DNA from: an uncultured Flavobacteriaceae bacterium
Lineage (GTDB): Bacteria; Bacteroidota; Bacteroidia; Flavobacteriales; Flavobacteriaceae
DNA length: 14,606 bases
NCBI GenBank assembly: GCA_947311745.1
Contig: CAMZLT010000006.1
Coordinates: 1-14,606, forward strand
Direction of reading: 5' to 3'
Part shown: positions 6,732 through 14,606 of the stretch, in pieces
Layout: the number at the start of each line of letters is the position of its first letter
How positions within the stretch are numbered: position 1 is the stretch's first letter
Position numbers and translations under genes: made by a program
The notes under the pieces: generated by a model
What the model saw: the letters and a program-made list of their open reading frames with translations, nothing else
Told to the model about the DNA's origin: nothing
The model's database searches: none

Positions 6732-8027
6732 TTGGATCCAGAACCCATATTTTTACTAATTTACCTACCGATACAATGGCAAATAATACTACAAATAGTA
6801 ATTTTATTACTATTATTATTTAGTTCTGCCTTAATTTCAGGTGCAGAAATTGCATTTTTTTCCATCTCAAAAACACAGTTAGAAAATGCAAAAAAAAACA
6901 AATTAAAAAACATTGATGTTATAACAGACCTTTTAGAATCACCAAAAAAATTATTAGCAACCATCTTAATTGCCAATAATTTTATAAACATTTTATTCAT
7001 TATTATTTTTAGCTCTTTCGGTGAAATCGTTTTTAAAAACATCACATCACCCTTTCTTAAATTTTTGGTAGAAGTAGTTTTGGTTACCTTTTTAATTCTT
7101 CTTTTTGGTGAAGTATTACCGAAAGTTTATGCAAACCGAAAAGCACTTAACTTTGCCTCATTTATGGCTAAGCCAATTCGTGTTTTCAGAATAATCTTTT
7201 CATTTTTAAGCATTCCGTTAATGAAATTAACAACACTTATCGAACATAAATTAAATAAAAAACAAAGTGATATTTCAGTAAAAACTCTTAGCGAAGCCTT
7301 AAAACTAACTTCCAAAGACACATCTGACGAAGAGAAAAAAATACTAGAAGGCATCGTTACTTTTGGACACACCGAAACAATTCAAGTAATGCGTCCTAGA
7401 ATTGATGTTTTTGCTATTTCAGAAGAAGAAGAATACGAAAATGTACTCAAAAAAATTATAAAATCCGGACATTCTAGAATTCCTGTTTACAAAGAAAACA
7501 TAGACTCTATAATTGGAATTTTATACACCAAAGATTTACTACCACACCTATCAAAAAAGAAACTCAATTGGCAAAAACTTCTACGAGAAGCATTTTTTGT
7601 ACCTGAAAATAAAAAATTAGACGACTTACTATTAGAGTTTAAGAGTAAAAAAGTACACATGGCAATTGTTGTAGATGAATATGGCGGAACTTCTGGCGTA
7701 GTAACACTAGAAGATATTATAGAAGAAATTGTTGGCGATATTAACGACGAATTTGATGATAACGATATTCCTTATTCAAAATTAGACGATAAAAACTATA
7801 TATTTGATGCAAAAATATCATTAAAAGACTTTTTCAAAATTTTAGAAATTAATGAAAATGATTATGAAAATTATATAGGTGAAGCTGAGACTCTTGCTGG
7901 ATTAATCTTAGAAATTTCAGGTAAATTTCCTAAAAAAAACGAAATAATAAAAGTGAAAAATCTAACATTCACCATAGAATCTTTAGATAAAAGGAGAATA
8001 AAACAAGTAAAAGTTACGTTACAGTAA
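6732..8027 (+). CDS. gldE: Gliding motility-associated protein GldE (CNNM/CorC-type membrane protein)
   Basis: This 431-residue inner-membrane protein has the HlyC/CorC/CNNM architecture. The DUF21 (CNNM) transmembrane domain covers about residues 15-170, with SGAEIAFFS (36-44), and helices near 16-38, 75-97, 110-130 and 147-167. Two CBS domains follow (about 214-275 and 285-340, with VVDEYGGTSGVVTLEDIIEEIVGD), then a C-terminal CorC_HlyC domain (about 350-428). Homologues are linked to magnesium or cobalt transport. In Flavobacterium johnsoniae gldE is co-transcribed with gldD and, as I recall, extra copies partly suppress a gldB defect. The start is TTG (6732-6734): no ATG occurs before the first helix, and MDPEP matches the usual GldE N-terminus. 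The gene begins 15 bases after ssb and ends 11 bases before gldD. The gldE name rests on this gene order as well as the domains. Confidence 0.92.
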   Translation: MDPEPIFLLIYLPIQWQIILQIVILLLLLFSSALISGAEIAFFSISKTQLENAKKNKLKNIDVITDLLESPKKLLATILIANNFINILFIIIFSSFGEIVFKNITSPFLKFLVEVVLVTFLILLFGEVLPKVYANRKALNFASFMAKPIRVFRIIFSFLSIPLMKLTTLIEHKLNKKQSDISVKTLSEALKLTSKDTSDEEKKILEGIVTFGHTETIQVMRPRIDVFAISEEEEYENVLKKIIKSGHSRIPVYKENIDSIIGILYTKDLLPHLSKKKLNWQKLLREAFFVPENKKLDDLLLEFKSKKVHMAIVVDEYGGTSGVVTLEDIIEEIVGDINDEFDDNDIPYSKLDDKNYIFDAKISLKDFFKILEINENDYENYIGEAETLAGLILEISGKFPKKNEIIKVKNLTFTIESLDKRRIKQVKVTLQ

Positions 8028-8038
8028 TAAACAAAAAT

Positions 8039-8596
8039 ATGCTTAAAAAAATTATGTACGCTGTTTTTACAATACTATTTATTAGCGCTTGTAAAACCGA
8101 AACATTTCCTAAACCAACAGGATACCTAAATTTAGAATACAAAAACAGTATGTATCGAAACATACGCACAAACTGTCCGTTTAGCTTTGAAATCAACAAT
8201 CAAGCAAAGCTTTCTTTTAACGAAAAATGTTGGATTAAAGTAAAATATCCAAAATTAAAAGCCACAATTGATATAACCTATATTCCTATTTCAAAAAATT
8301 TAAAAACTTTATTTATTGAAGCTGAAAAATTAAGCACAAAACACAGCATAAAAGCCGATAAAATAAGTTTTATACCATACGAAAATAGAAAACAACAAGT
8401 TTACGGAAAAGTAACAAACGTAACAGGAAACGCTGCTTCAGCCATACAATTTCATGTAACCGATAGCACTAAGCATTTTTTAACTGGTGCAGTTTATTTT
8501 AATGTTGCCCCAAATTACGACTCTATTTACCCTGCAATAAAACTACTCGAAAAAGACGTAGCACACCTCGTTGAAACCCTTAAATGGAAGCAATAA
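8039..8596 (+). CDS. gldD: Gliding motility lipoprotein GldD
   Basis: This 185-residue lipoprotein is required for gliding motility and the associated type IX secretion machinery in flavobacteria, though its biochemical role is unknown. A short signal peptide ends in the lipobox ISAC, with the lipidated cysteine at residue 18. The family-typical segment FPKPTGYLNLEY follows at 23-34. The rest is a compact domain ending in LVETLKWKQ, with no transmembrane helix. It starts with ATG 11 bases after gldE, the order found in Flavobacterium johnsoniae. Its presence suggests that the organism carries the Gld/T9SS system, whose other genes are outside this window. Gliding itself cannot be inferred, because non-gliding Bacteroidetes also keep these genes. 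Confidence 0.93.
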   Translation: MLKKIMYAVFTILFISACKTETFPKPTGYLNLEYKNSMYRNIRTNCPFSFEINNQAKLSFNEKCWIKVKYPKLKATIDITYIPISKNLKTLFIEAEKLSTKHSIKADKISFIPYENRKQQVYGKVTNVTGNAASAIQFHVTDSTKHFLTGAVYFNVAPNYDSIYPAIKLLEKDVAHLVETLKWKQ

Positions 8597-8640
8597 AAAT
8601 AGAAAAAAACCATATTTTTTAGTTTAAAAAAAGATTTTTT

Positions 8641-8650
8641 TGTATTTTGC
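8641..8650 (+). promoter_or_regulatory. Possible -7 promoter element for the TonB-dependent receptor
   Basis: TGTATTTTGC resembles the Bacteroidetes -7 box TAnnTTTG but is one base short between TA and TTTG. It follows a run of seven Ts in the 81-base gap after gldD and lies 27 bases before the receptor ATG. No -33 TTTG is present, so this is tentative. Confidence 0.35.
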
Positions 8651-8677
8651 GAACTTAAATAATCAAATTTTAAACTT

Positions 8678-11467
8678 ATGAGAAAACTATTATTAGTTGC
8701 AATTTCATTTTTATTTAGCACTGTTTTGTTTGCACAAACCGTAGTTAAAGGAAATGTGAAAGATGCAAAATCAGGAGAACCATTACCTGGAGTTAATATT
8801 AAAGTTGTAGGAAAATCTTTAGGTTCTACAACCGATTTTGATGGTAATTATACTTTGACCATTAAACAAGATCCTCCTTTTAAAGTGGAATTCACAACTT
8901 TAGGATATGCAAAACAAACCGTAGAGATTACTAGTAAAAATCAAACAGCAGATGTTTCTTTAGAAGAAAACGCTTCGGTTTTAGACGAAGTAGTAGTATC
9001 TGCATCAAGAACACCAGAAAGTGTTAGAGAATCACCAGTAACCATTGAAAGAATGGATATCAGAGCTATAAAAGCAGCTGCATCACCAAGTTTTTATTCT
9101 AGTCTAGAAAATTTAAAAGGTGTTGATGTAAACACCAGTAGTTTAACGTTTAACTCTGTTAACACTCGTGGTTTTGCAACTTATTCAAATACTCGTTTTG
9201 TACAATTAATTGATGGTATGGATAACGCATCACCTGCTCTTAACTTTGTTATGGGTAATTTAGTTGGTATAAACGAATTGGATGTAAACTCTGTAGAATT
9301 ACTACCTGGAGCTTCCTCTGCACTATATGGAGCAAATGCATTTAATGGTATTTTGTTTATGACTAGCAAGAATCCTTTTGATCATCAAGGAATTAGCTTT
9401 TATGGTAAAAAAGGAGTTACTTCTTCTAAAGCATTAGGAACAAATCCATATCACGATTTTGGTGTGCGTGTAGCACATGCTTTTTCTGAAAAATTTGCTG
9501 CTAAAGCATCTTTTTCTTATTTACAAGGTACAGATTGGGTAGGAACTGACACGAATAATTACCAAAATGTTGGTGCTGGTTATGCAAATGTAATTCACGA
9601 ACAAGGATCCTCGTTAACACATGATGGATTAAACATCTATGGTGATGAGATAACAACTTCTGTAACACCTTTTGGGAACATCCATAATGTTGCTCTTTAT
9701 CTTGAAAGCATAAATCAATTACCTGCAGGAGCTAGTAATTTAGTGCCAGATGACGATGTTGCGATTACAGGTTATAAAGAAACAGATTTAACAGATCACC
9801 TAGCGAAAAGTATAAAATTTGACGCATCCTTAAATTGGAGACCAACTGGCAATGATTTAGAAATTGTATTTAATTCTCGTGTTGGAATGGGTAACACTAT
9901 TTACCAAGGAACAGATAGATACCAATTAAAAGATTTTATGATGTTTCAAAATAAATTAGAAATACGTAATAATAATTTCTTTTTAAGAGGGTATATCACA
10001 GCTGAAGATGCTGGTAATTCATACGATATGAATTTTGCTGGAATTAATTTATCGAAAGCAAATGCTAGCAAATGGTTTGGTACTTACGCAGGTAATTACG
10101 CCTTAGCTTCTTTAGGTGGTGCTAATAACGATCAAGCTCATGCTATTGCTAGAATTGAAGCAGATAAAACAATGCTAAAACCTGGTACTCCTGAATTTGA
10201 AGCAGAATTCAACCGTATATTAAACGACCCTGATGTAACCACAGGAGCAAAATTTGTGGATAACACTAAAATGTATGTAGGTGAAGGTAATTACAATTTT
10301 AAATCCTTATTAAATGATGCAATGGATTTACAAGTTGGAGGTTCGTACAGAAAATATTCACTAAATTCAAGCGGAACTATTTTTACAGATAGCGACGGGC
10401 CAATTAATTATGGTGAGTATGGAGCATACGTTCAAGCTATTAAGAAATTTATGGATGACCGTTTAAAATTAACAGCTTCTGTTCGTTATGATAAGGCACA
10501 AAATTTTGACGGAAATCTATCTCCTCGTTTATCTTTCAACTATGCTGCCGGAGATAAAAAACAACACAACATTAGAGCTTCTTTTCAAACAGGATTTAGA
10601 AATCCAACCACACAAGATCAATACATTGGTTTAAATGCTGGTCCAATTATTTTAGTTGGTTCGGCTGAGGATAACTTAGACAAACCTTTATCAGGACAAC
10701 CACTAGCTACAGGTAGAGATGCATATAACAATGCTTACACACTAACTTCTGTACGAATATTTTCCCAAACACATATTCCAGCAGATTTAAAAGCAGCAAA
10801 CGGAACAGGTATTACTCCTCTAGTAAGACCAGAACAAGTAACTGCTTTTGATATAGGATATCGTGGTAAAGTAAAACAATTTACATTAGACATCAATGCA
10901 TACTATAATATATATGATGGATTTATCTCTAACACAAGAGTAGTAACTCCAATAGGTGGTTCTGTTACAGATGCCTCAGGAATTATGGCTTTAGCAGGAG
11001 GAAACTCTCAAGCATTCCAATTATATACAAATTCAAAAGCAGAAATATCTTCTTATGGAGCTGTTTTTGGTTTAAGTACGAGAGTAGCGGATAATTACAG
11101 AATCGGTTTAAATTACACCTATGCTAAATTAAATTTTGACCAATCAACTGACCCTGATTTTAGTGCAGGATTTAACACACCTGAACACAAAGTAAAATTC
11201 TCTATTGCAAACCCTAAACTATACAAAAACTTAGGATTTAATGCAAACGTACGTTGGAGTGACCAATACCTTTGGGAAGCAACCGCAGCAAGTGGCAAAA
11301 TTGATGCAAGAACTGTTGTGGACGCTATGTTAAACTACAATGTACCTAAATGGAAATCTGTTTTTAAAATTGGAGGAGCTAACTTAGGTGGTAAAGAATA
11401 TGTAAGTTCATTAGGAGGAGGTTCAATAGGATCTCAATACTTTGTATCTTGGACAATTAATAACTAA
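8678..11467 (+). CDS. TonB-dependent outer-membrane receptor with CarboxypepD_reg-like domain
   Basis: This 929-residue outer-membrane protein imports a ligand using TonB-transmitted energy. A signal peptide ends near LFAQ (residues 17-20). A CarboxypepD_reg-like beta-sandwich covers about 22-97 (GEPLPGVNIKVVG, TDFDGNYTL, TLGY). A TonB-box-like segment LDEVVVSASRT is at 102-112. The plug domain (about 115-235) includes VQLIDGMDN and VELLPGASSALYGANAFNGILFM. The remainder is a 22-strand-type beta barrel whose last strand ends in SQYFVSWTINN. The domain order is that of SusC-like receptors, but no susD lipoprotein follows. Instead, 12 bases downstream lies an SGNH-hydrolase lipoprotein, suggesting a two-gene operon for capture and cleavage of an esterified ligand. 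There is no adjacent FecR or extracytoplasmic sigma factor to point to iron. The ligand is unknown. Confidence 0.93.
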   Translation: MRKLLLVAISFLFSTVLFAQTVVKGNVKDAKSGEPLPGVNIKVVGKSLGSTTDFDGNYTLTIKQDPPFKVEFTTLGYAKQTVEITSKNQTADVSLEENASVLDEVVVSASRTPESVRESPVTIERMDIRAIKAAASPSFYSSLENLKGVDVNTSSLTFNSVNTRGFATYSNTRFVQLIDGMDNASPALNFVMGNLVGINELDVNSVELLPGASSALYGANAFNGILFMTSKNPFDHQGISFYGKKGVTSSKALGTNPYHDFGVRVAHAFSEKFAAKASFSYLQGTDWVGTDTNNYQNVGAGYANVIHEQGSSLTHDGLNIYGDEITTSVTPFGNIHNVALYLESINQLPAGASNLVPDDDVAITGYKETDLTDHLAKSIKFDASLNWRPTGNDLEIVFNSRVGMGNTIYQGTDRYQLKDFMMFQNKLEIRNNNFFLRGYITAEDAGNSYDMNFAGINLSKANASKWFGTYAGNYALASLGGANNDQAHAIARIEADKTMLKPGTPEFEAEFNRILNDPDVTTGAKFVDNTKMYVGEGNYNFKSLLNDAMDLQVGGSYRKYSLNSSGTIFTDSDGPINYGEYGAYVQAIKKFMDDRLKLTASVRYDKAQNFDGNLSPRLSFNYAAGDKKQHNIRASFQTGFRNPTTQDQYIGLNAGPIILVGSAEDNLDKPLSGQPLATGRDAYNNAYTLTSVRIFSQTHIPADLKAANGTGITPLVRPEQVTAFDIGYRGKVKQFTLDINAYYNIYDGFISNTRVVTPIGGSVTDASGIMALAGGNSQAFQLYTNSKAEISSYGAVFGLSTRVADNYRIGLNYTYAKLNFDQSTDPDFSAGFNTPEHKVKFSIANPKLYKNLGFNANVRWSDQYLWEATAASGKIDARTVVDAMLNYNVPKWKSVFKIGGANLGGKEYVSSLGGGSIGSQYFVSWTINN

Positions 11468-11479
11468 AAAATAGAACAC

Positions 11480-13006
11480 ATGAAAAAAATATTTAATATT
11501 AAAACGCTATTTTTTGTAGCAATTGCATCATTCATTTTTACCTCGTGTACAGATGATGACTATCAAAAACCTGTAGAAGGAACATCTGATATTCCTGTTA
11601 TAGCAGGAAATGCAGATTTCTCTACTTATGTTGCTGTAGGAAATTCTTTAACCGCAGGTTTTACAGATGGAGCACTATTTATTAAAGGACAAGAAAATTC
11701 CATACCAAATTTAGTAGCTAATAAATTTGCCATGGCAGGTGGTGGAGATTTCACACAACCTTTAATGGCTGATAATAATGGAGGATTATTATTAGGAGGA
11801 GCACAAATCCAAAGCCAAAGATTATATTTCGATGGAAGTGGACCAGCTTTAATTTCTGATACACCAACAACGGATATCGTAAATGTAGCTTCTGGACCGT
11901 TTAACAATATGGGGGTTCCTGGCGCTAAGAGTTATCATTTAGGCTTTAGTGGTTATGGAAATATTGCAGGAGTTGGCGTATATGCAAACCCTTATTTCGT
12001 AAGAATGGCATCCTCTCCAGCAGCAACTGTTATTGGCGACGCTGTATCTCAAAACCCAACATTCTTTTCTCTATGGATTGGATCAAATGATGTCTTAAGA
12101 TACGCTTTAAATGGTGGAGATGGTACAGATCAAACAGGTAACTTTGACCCTACAACTTACGGAGATGCGGATATTACAGATCCAAATGTGTTTGCAAATG
12201 TATATAGTCAATTAGTTGACGGATTAACTGCTAACGGTTCAAAAGGTGTAATCTTAAATTTACCAGACATTACTGCAATACCTCATTTTACGACTGTTCC
12301 TTATAACCCAGTACCATTAGATGCTGAAACAGCACAATTATTAAACGGTGCATTTGTTCAATATAATGGAGGAGTAGAGCAAGTATTAGCTGGTTTTGTA
12401 GCAGCAAACGCTATAACTCAAGAAATGGCTGATGCTGAATTGGCAAAACGTACTATTCATTTTGAAGCTGGAGAAAATAATGCAGTTACTATCGTAGATG
12501 AAGATTTAATGGATTTAACAGCTTATGGAATTCCTAATTACAGACATGCCACGGCAGCTGATTTGTTAGTTTTACCTAGTAAATCTGTTATTGGTACACA
12601 GGTGAATAATAATCCACAATTGATTAATGGAGTATCTGTTCCTTTAGCCGATAAATGGGTGTTAACTCCAAATGAACAAACAGCAATTCAAAATGCTATT
12701 ACATCGTATAACACAACAATAGAAGCCGTTGCAACAGCAAAAGATTTAGCTTTTGTAGATGTAAATACTATGATGAATGATTTAGCAACAGGTATTCAAT
12801 TTGATGAATTTACCATGACTAACCAATACATATTTGGAAATACATTCTCGTTAGACGGTGTACATCCAACGGAAAGAGGAAATGCTTTTATAGCAAACGC
12901 AATTTTAAAAGCAATAGATACTAAATACGGCTCAAATTTTGAAGCGTCTGGCAATTTGAATAAAGCAAAAGATTTTGTTACACAATATCCTGCTACTATT
13001 CAATAA
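11480..13006 (+). CDS. SGNH/GDSL-family hydrolase lipoprotein, probably surface-exposed
   Basis: This 508-residue lipoprotein has a signal peptide ending in FTSC (lipidated C23), followed at once by TDDD. An acidic stretch right after the cysteine fits the Bacteroidetes surface lipoprotein export signal. The SGNH blocks are all visible: VAVGNSLTAGF with nucleophile S56 (Asp of GDSL is Asn), block II glycine in NNMGVPGAK (G145), block III IGSNDVL (N203), and block V SLDGVHPTERG (D459, H462). These residues predict an esterase, lipase or acyl-hydrolase fold. The roughly 250 residues between blocks III and V are far longer than in ordinary SGNH enzymes and include a predicted helical segment (about 310-335); they could form a lid or a receptor-contact surface. 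The gene sits 12 bases after the TonB receptor, so the two are almost certainly co-expressed. The substrate is unknown. Confidence 0.9.
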   Translation: MKKIFNIKTLFFVAIASFIFTSCTDDDYQKPVEGTSDIPVIAGNADFSTYVAVGNSLTAGFTDGALFIKGQENSIPNLVANKFAMAGGGDFTQPLMADNNGGLLLGGAQIQSQRLYFDGSGPALISDTPTTDIVNVASGPFNNMGVPGAKSYHLGFSGYGNIAGVGVYANPYFVRMASSPAATVIGDAVSQNPTFFSLWIGSNDVLRYALNGGDGTDQTGNFDPTTYGDADITDPNVFANVYSQLVDGLTANGSKGVILNLPDITAIPHFTTVPYNPVPLDAETAQLLNGAFVQYNGGVEQVLAGFVAANAITQEMADAELAKRTIHFEAGENNAVTIVDEDLMDLTAYGIPNYRHATAADLLVLPSKSVIGTQVNNNPQLINGVSVPLADKWVLTPNEQTAIQNAITSYNTTIEAVATAKDLAFVDVNTMMNDLATGIQFDEFTMTNQYIFGNTFSLDGVHPTERGNAFIANAILKAIDTKYGSNFEASGNLNKAKDFVTQYPATIQ

Positions 13007-13024
13007 ATAGTTTTTCAAACAAAT

Positions 13025-13058
13025 AAAAAACACACCAATATTTTGGTGTGTTTTTTTT
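13025..13058. terminator. Bidirectional terminator between convergent genes
   Basis: CACACCAA (13031-13038) and TTGGTGTG (13043-13050) form a perfect eight-base stem with loop TATT. The stem is flanked by six As on the left and eight Ts on the right, giving a T-tract on both strands. It lies 18 bases after the SGNH lipoprotein gene and 8 bases past the stop of the minus-strand metallopeptidase gene, so it serves both. Confidence 0.92.
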
Positions 13059-13065
13059 GTTTATA

Positions 13066-13740
13066 CTATCTCCTACTCATATAGATGTTTAAATAATACA
13101 GTAAGGTAACTAAAGAGGAAAGTGCAGCTACAACATAGGTTCTTGCAGCCCATTTCAGAGCATCTTTAGCTGCTTCGTGCTCTGTTTCAGTAACCATTTG
13201 TTTATTTTCTAACCAAGCTAAAGCACGATTACTAGCATCGTATTCCACAGGAAGTGTAACAAAACTAAACAATACCGTTGCAAAAAACAATACAATTCCA
13301 ACTAATAAAAGTTGCGGAAACATATTTACAGTAAAAATTCCTGCAATTAAAATAAACTGTGCAAATTTTGCTGAAATCTGTACTGTTGGTACCATTTTAC
13401 TTCTAAACTGTAACCAACTATAACCTATTGCATGTTGTATTGCATGACCACACTCGTGAGCTGCAACAGCTGCGGCTGCAACACTACGCTCATTATAAAC
13501 TGCTTCACTTAAATTTACGGTCTTGTCCGAAGGGTTATAATGATCCGTTAAACGACCACGAACAGAAATCACTTTTACATCATAAATACCATTATCTATC
13601 AGCATTTTTTCAGCAATTTCTTTACCACTCATACCATTTTGCATCGGAATTTTTGCGTACTTTTTAAACGTACTCTTTAACTTTCCTTGTACCAATACTC
13701 CAACTAAACTGATTAATCCTATTAAAATATATCCACTCAT
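13066..13740 (-). CDS. YugP-like membrane zinc metallopeptidase
   Basis: This 224-residue protein belongs to the neutral zinc metallopeptidase group typified by Bacillus YugP (Zn_peptidase_2). The zinc motif is HECGH (H95, E96, H99) in AAHECGHAIQHA, and the likely third ligand is E166 in LPVEYDASNRAL. Hydrophobic segments lie near 2-18, 124-160 (probably two helices with a short turn at NMFPQ) and 200-219, so it is an inner-membrane protein. The soluble stretch MSGKEIAEKMLIDNGIYDVKV is the family's usual N-terminal portion. Its substrates in bacteria are not established. The length is normal and no key residue is missing. It has its own ATG (13738-13740), is transcribed away from the asparaginase gene, and converges on the SGNH gene across a shared terminator. 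No good promoter match was seen upstream. Confidence 0.9.
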   Translation of the reverse strand: MSGYILIGLISLVGVLVQGKLKSTFKKYAKIPMQNGMSGKEIAEKMLIDNGIYDVKVISVRGRLTDHYNPSDKTVNLSEAVYNERSVAAAAVAAHECGHAIQHAIGYSWLQFRSKMVPTVQISAKFAQFILIAGIFTVNMFPQLLLVGIVLFFATVLFSFVTLPVEYDASNRALAWLENKQMVTETEHEAAKDALKWAARTYVVAALSSLVTLLYYLNIYMSRR

Positions 13741-13825
13741 AATTTTTAATTTTTAATACTTTTTTAAATTCATAAATCTTACTTTTACAGCAGCATAAAT
13801 TATACCATAAAATATAGTTGACAAA
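13741..13825. promoter_or_regulatory. Divergent promoter region between metallopeptidase and asparaginase genes
   Basis: These 85 AT-rich bases must hold start signals in both directions. The plus strand has TACTTTTA (around 13780), one base from TAnnTTTG and about 40 bases before the asparaginase ATG, without a clear -33 element. I saw no good match on the minus strand. Confidence 0.3.
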
Positions 13826-14606
13826 ATGACAACAAAAACAAATATACTCATTATTTATACAGGAGGAACAATTGGTATGGTAAAGGATTATAAAACCAAT
13901 TCATTATTACCATTCGATTTTAGTAATTTACGGAATAGAATTCCTGAATTAAATCAACTAGATTGTAATATAAAAACAATTACTTTTGAAAAACCAATAG
14001 ACTCTTCCAATATCAGTCCAAAATATTGGATTAAAATTGCTACTATTATAGAAGAAAATTATGAAAAAGCTGATGGATTCGTTGTTTTAAGTGGAAGCGA
14101 TACCATGGCATACTCCGCTTCTGCCTTAAGTTTTATGTTTGAAAATTTAAGCAAACCAGTTATTTTTACAGGATCGCAATTACCAATAGGTGATTTACGA
14201 ACCGATGCTAAAGAAAATGTCATCACGGCAATCCAAATAGCATCAGCAAGAAAAAACAATAAGCCCATTATTAATGAGGTTTGCCTATATTTTGAATACA
14301 AATTATATAGAGCAAACAGAACAACAAAATTAAATGCAGAGCATTTTGACGCCTTTAACTCGCCAAATTTTCCACATTTAGCTGAAAGTGGCGTACACCT
14401 AAAATTTCAAAAACACCTACTAATAAAAAAAAGGACAAATAAAATACTCAAAATAAGAAAAAAATTGGATGAAAATATTGTAATCCTAAAACTATTTCCT
14501 GGAATTTCTTTAAAAGTAATAGAAACCATTTTAAATATTGAAGACCTAAAAGGTGTTATTTTAGAAACTTATGGCTCTGGAAATGCTCCAACTGACAAAA
14601 AATTTA
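13826..14606 (+). CDS. ansA: Type I (AnsA-like) L-asparaginase, 3' end outside window
   Basis: The ATG at 13826 opens 260 codons that continue past the window; family members have about 340 residues. There is no signal peptide, so it should be the cytoplasmic enzyme hydrolysing asparagine to aspartate and ammonia. The first active-site motif IIYTGGTIGM (nucleophile T12) is intact, as are GSQLPIGDLRTD (116-127) and LYRANRTTK, which supplies the catalytic lysine (K168). The second motif, normally HGTDT, reads SGSDT at 89-93: the conserved histidine is serine (codon AGT) and the catalytic threonine is serine (S91), while D92 is kept. Serine for threonine may be tolerated and is, as I recall, common in this clade; serine for histidine is unusual. 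The frame is otherwise intact and full of family motifs, so decay is unlikely. Reduced or altered activity is possible. Confidence 0.9.
   Translation, partial: MTTKTNILIIYTGGTIGMVKDYKTNSLLPFDFSNLRNRIPELNQLDCNIKTITFEKPIDSSNISPKYWIKIATIIEENYEKADGFVVLSGSDTMAYSASALSFMFENLSKPVIFTGSQLPIGDLRTDAKENVITAIQIASARKNNKPIINEVCLYFEYKLYRANRTTKLNAEHFDAFNSPNFPHLAESGVHLKFQKHLLIKKRTNKILKIRKKLDENIVILKLFPGISLKVIETILNIEDLKGVILETYGSGNAPTDKKF

Noticed and set aside
8626..8641. A7-GA-T7 sequence after gldD as a terminator
   Set aside because: The stem would contain only A-T pairs with a two-base loop and would not be stable; it is more likely part of the promoter region of the receptor gene.
8678..13006. SusC/SusD polysaccharide-utilisation locus
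   Set aside because: The downstream lipoprotein has SGNH catalytic blocks and no SusD-like tetratricopeptide helical fold, and no glycoside hydrolase or regulator lies nearby.
11480..13006. Type IX secretion cargo
   Set aside because: The protein is a lipoprotein and shows no T9SS C-terminal sorting domain; it ends in a short helical tail.

Overview
The window is chromosomal DNA from a low-GC member of the Bacteroidetes, almost certainly a Flavobacteriaceae species. Four things support this. It has the gliding-motility genes gldE and gldD behind mutY and ssb. Several genes carry Bacteroidetes-type promoters (TAnnTTTG at -7, in one case with a well-spaced TTTG at -33). Ribosome binding sites lack Shine-Dalgarno sequences. 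It also has a TonB-dependent receptor with the CarboxypepD_reg-like N-terminal domain typical of the phylum. No phage, insertion sequence, tRNA, rRNA or CRISPR array was seen.

Layout. Bases 1-2541 hold two membrane transporters on the minus strand: the N-terminal part of an APC-superfamily amino acid permease (cut by the window edge) and a SulP anion transporter with a C-terminal STAS domain, each with its own candidate promoter. A noncoding stretch of about 430 bases follows, containing the SulP promoter and a strong terminator. Next on the minus strand is an RNase G/E-family ribonuclease. Upstream of that is a two-gene unit encoding an HU-family nucleoid protein and a 30-residue, extremely basic protein, closed by a perfect hairpin terminator.

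On the plus strand, diverging from HU, is a tight four-gene operon: mutY, ssb, gldE and gldD, with gaps of 11-15 bases. It mixes DNA maintenance with gliding motility, an arrangement known from Flavobacterium. Both mutY and gldE appear to start with TTG. Then come a TonB-dependent outer-membrane receptor and, 12 bases later, a large SGNH/GDSL-hydrolase lipoprotein, probably a surface uptake or ester-cleaving pair. A bidirectional terminator separates these from a convergent YugP-like membrane zinc metallopeptidase. The last gene, running off the right edge, is a type I (AnsA-like) asparaginase.

Most of the window is ordinary flavobacterial core genome. I see no clearly new multi-gene system. 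The points most worth a second look are: the tiny basic protein coupled to HU; HU with isoleucine in place of the DNA-intercalating proline; RNase G without the zinc-link cysteines; an asparaginase whose HGTDT active-site motif reads SGSDT; and the receptor plus SGNH-lipoprotein pair, which occupies the gene position a SusC/SusD pair would have.
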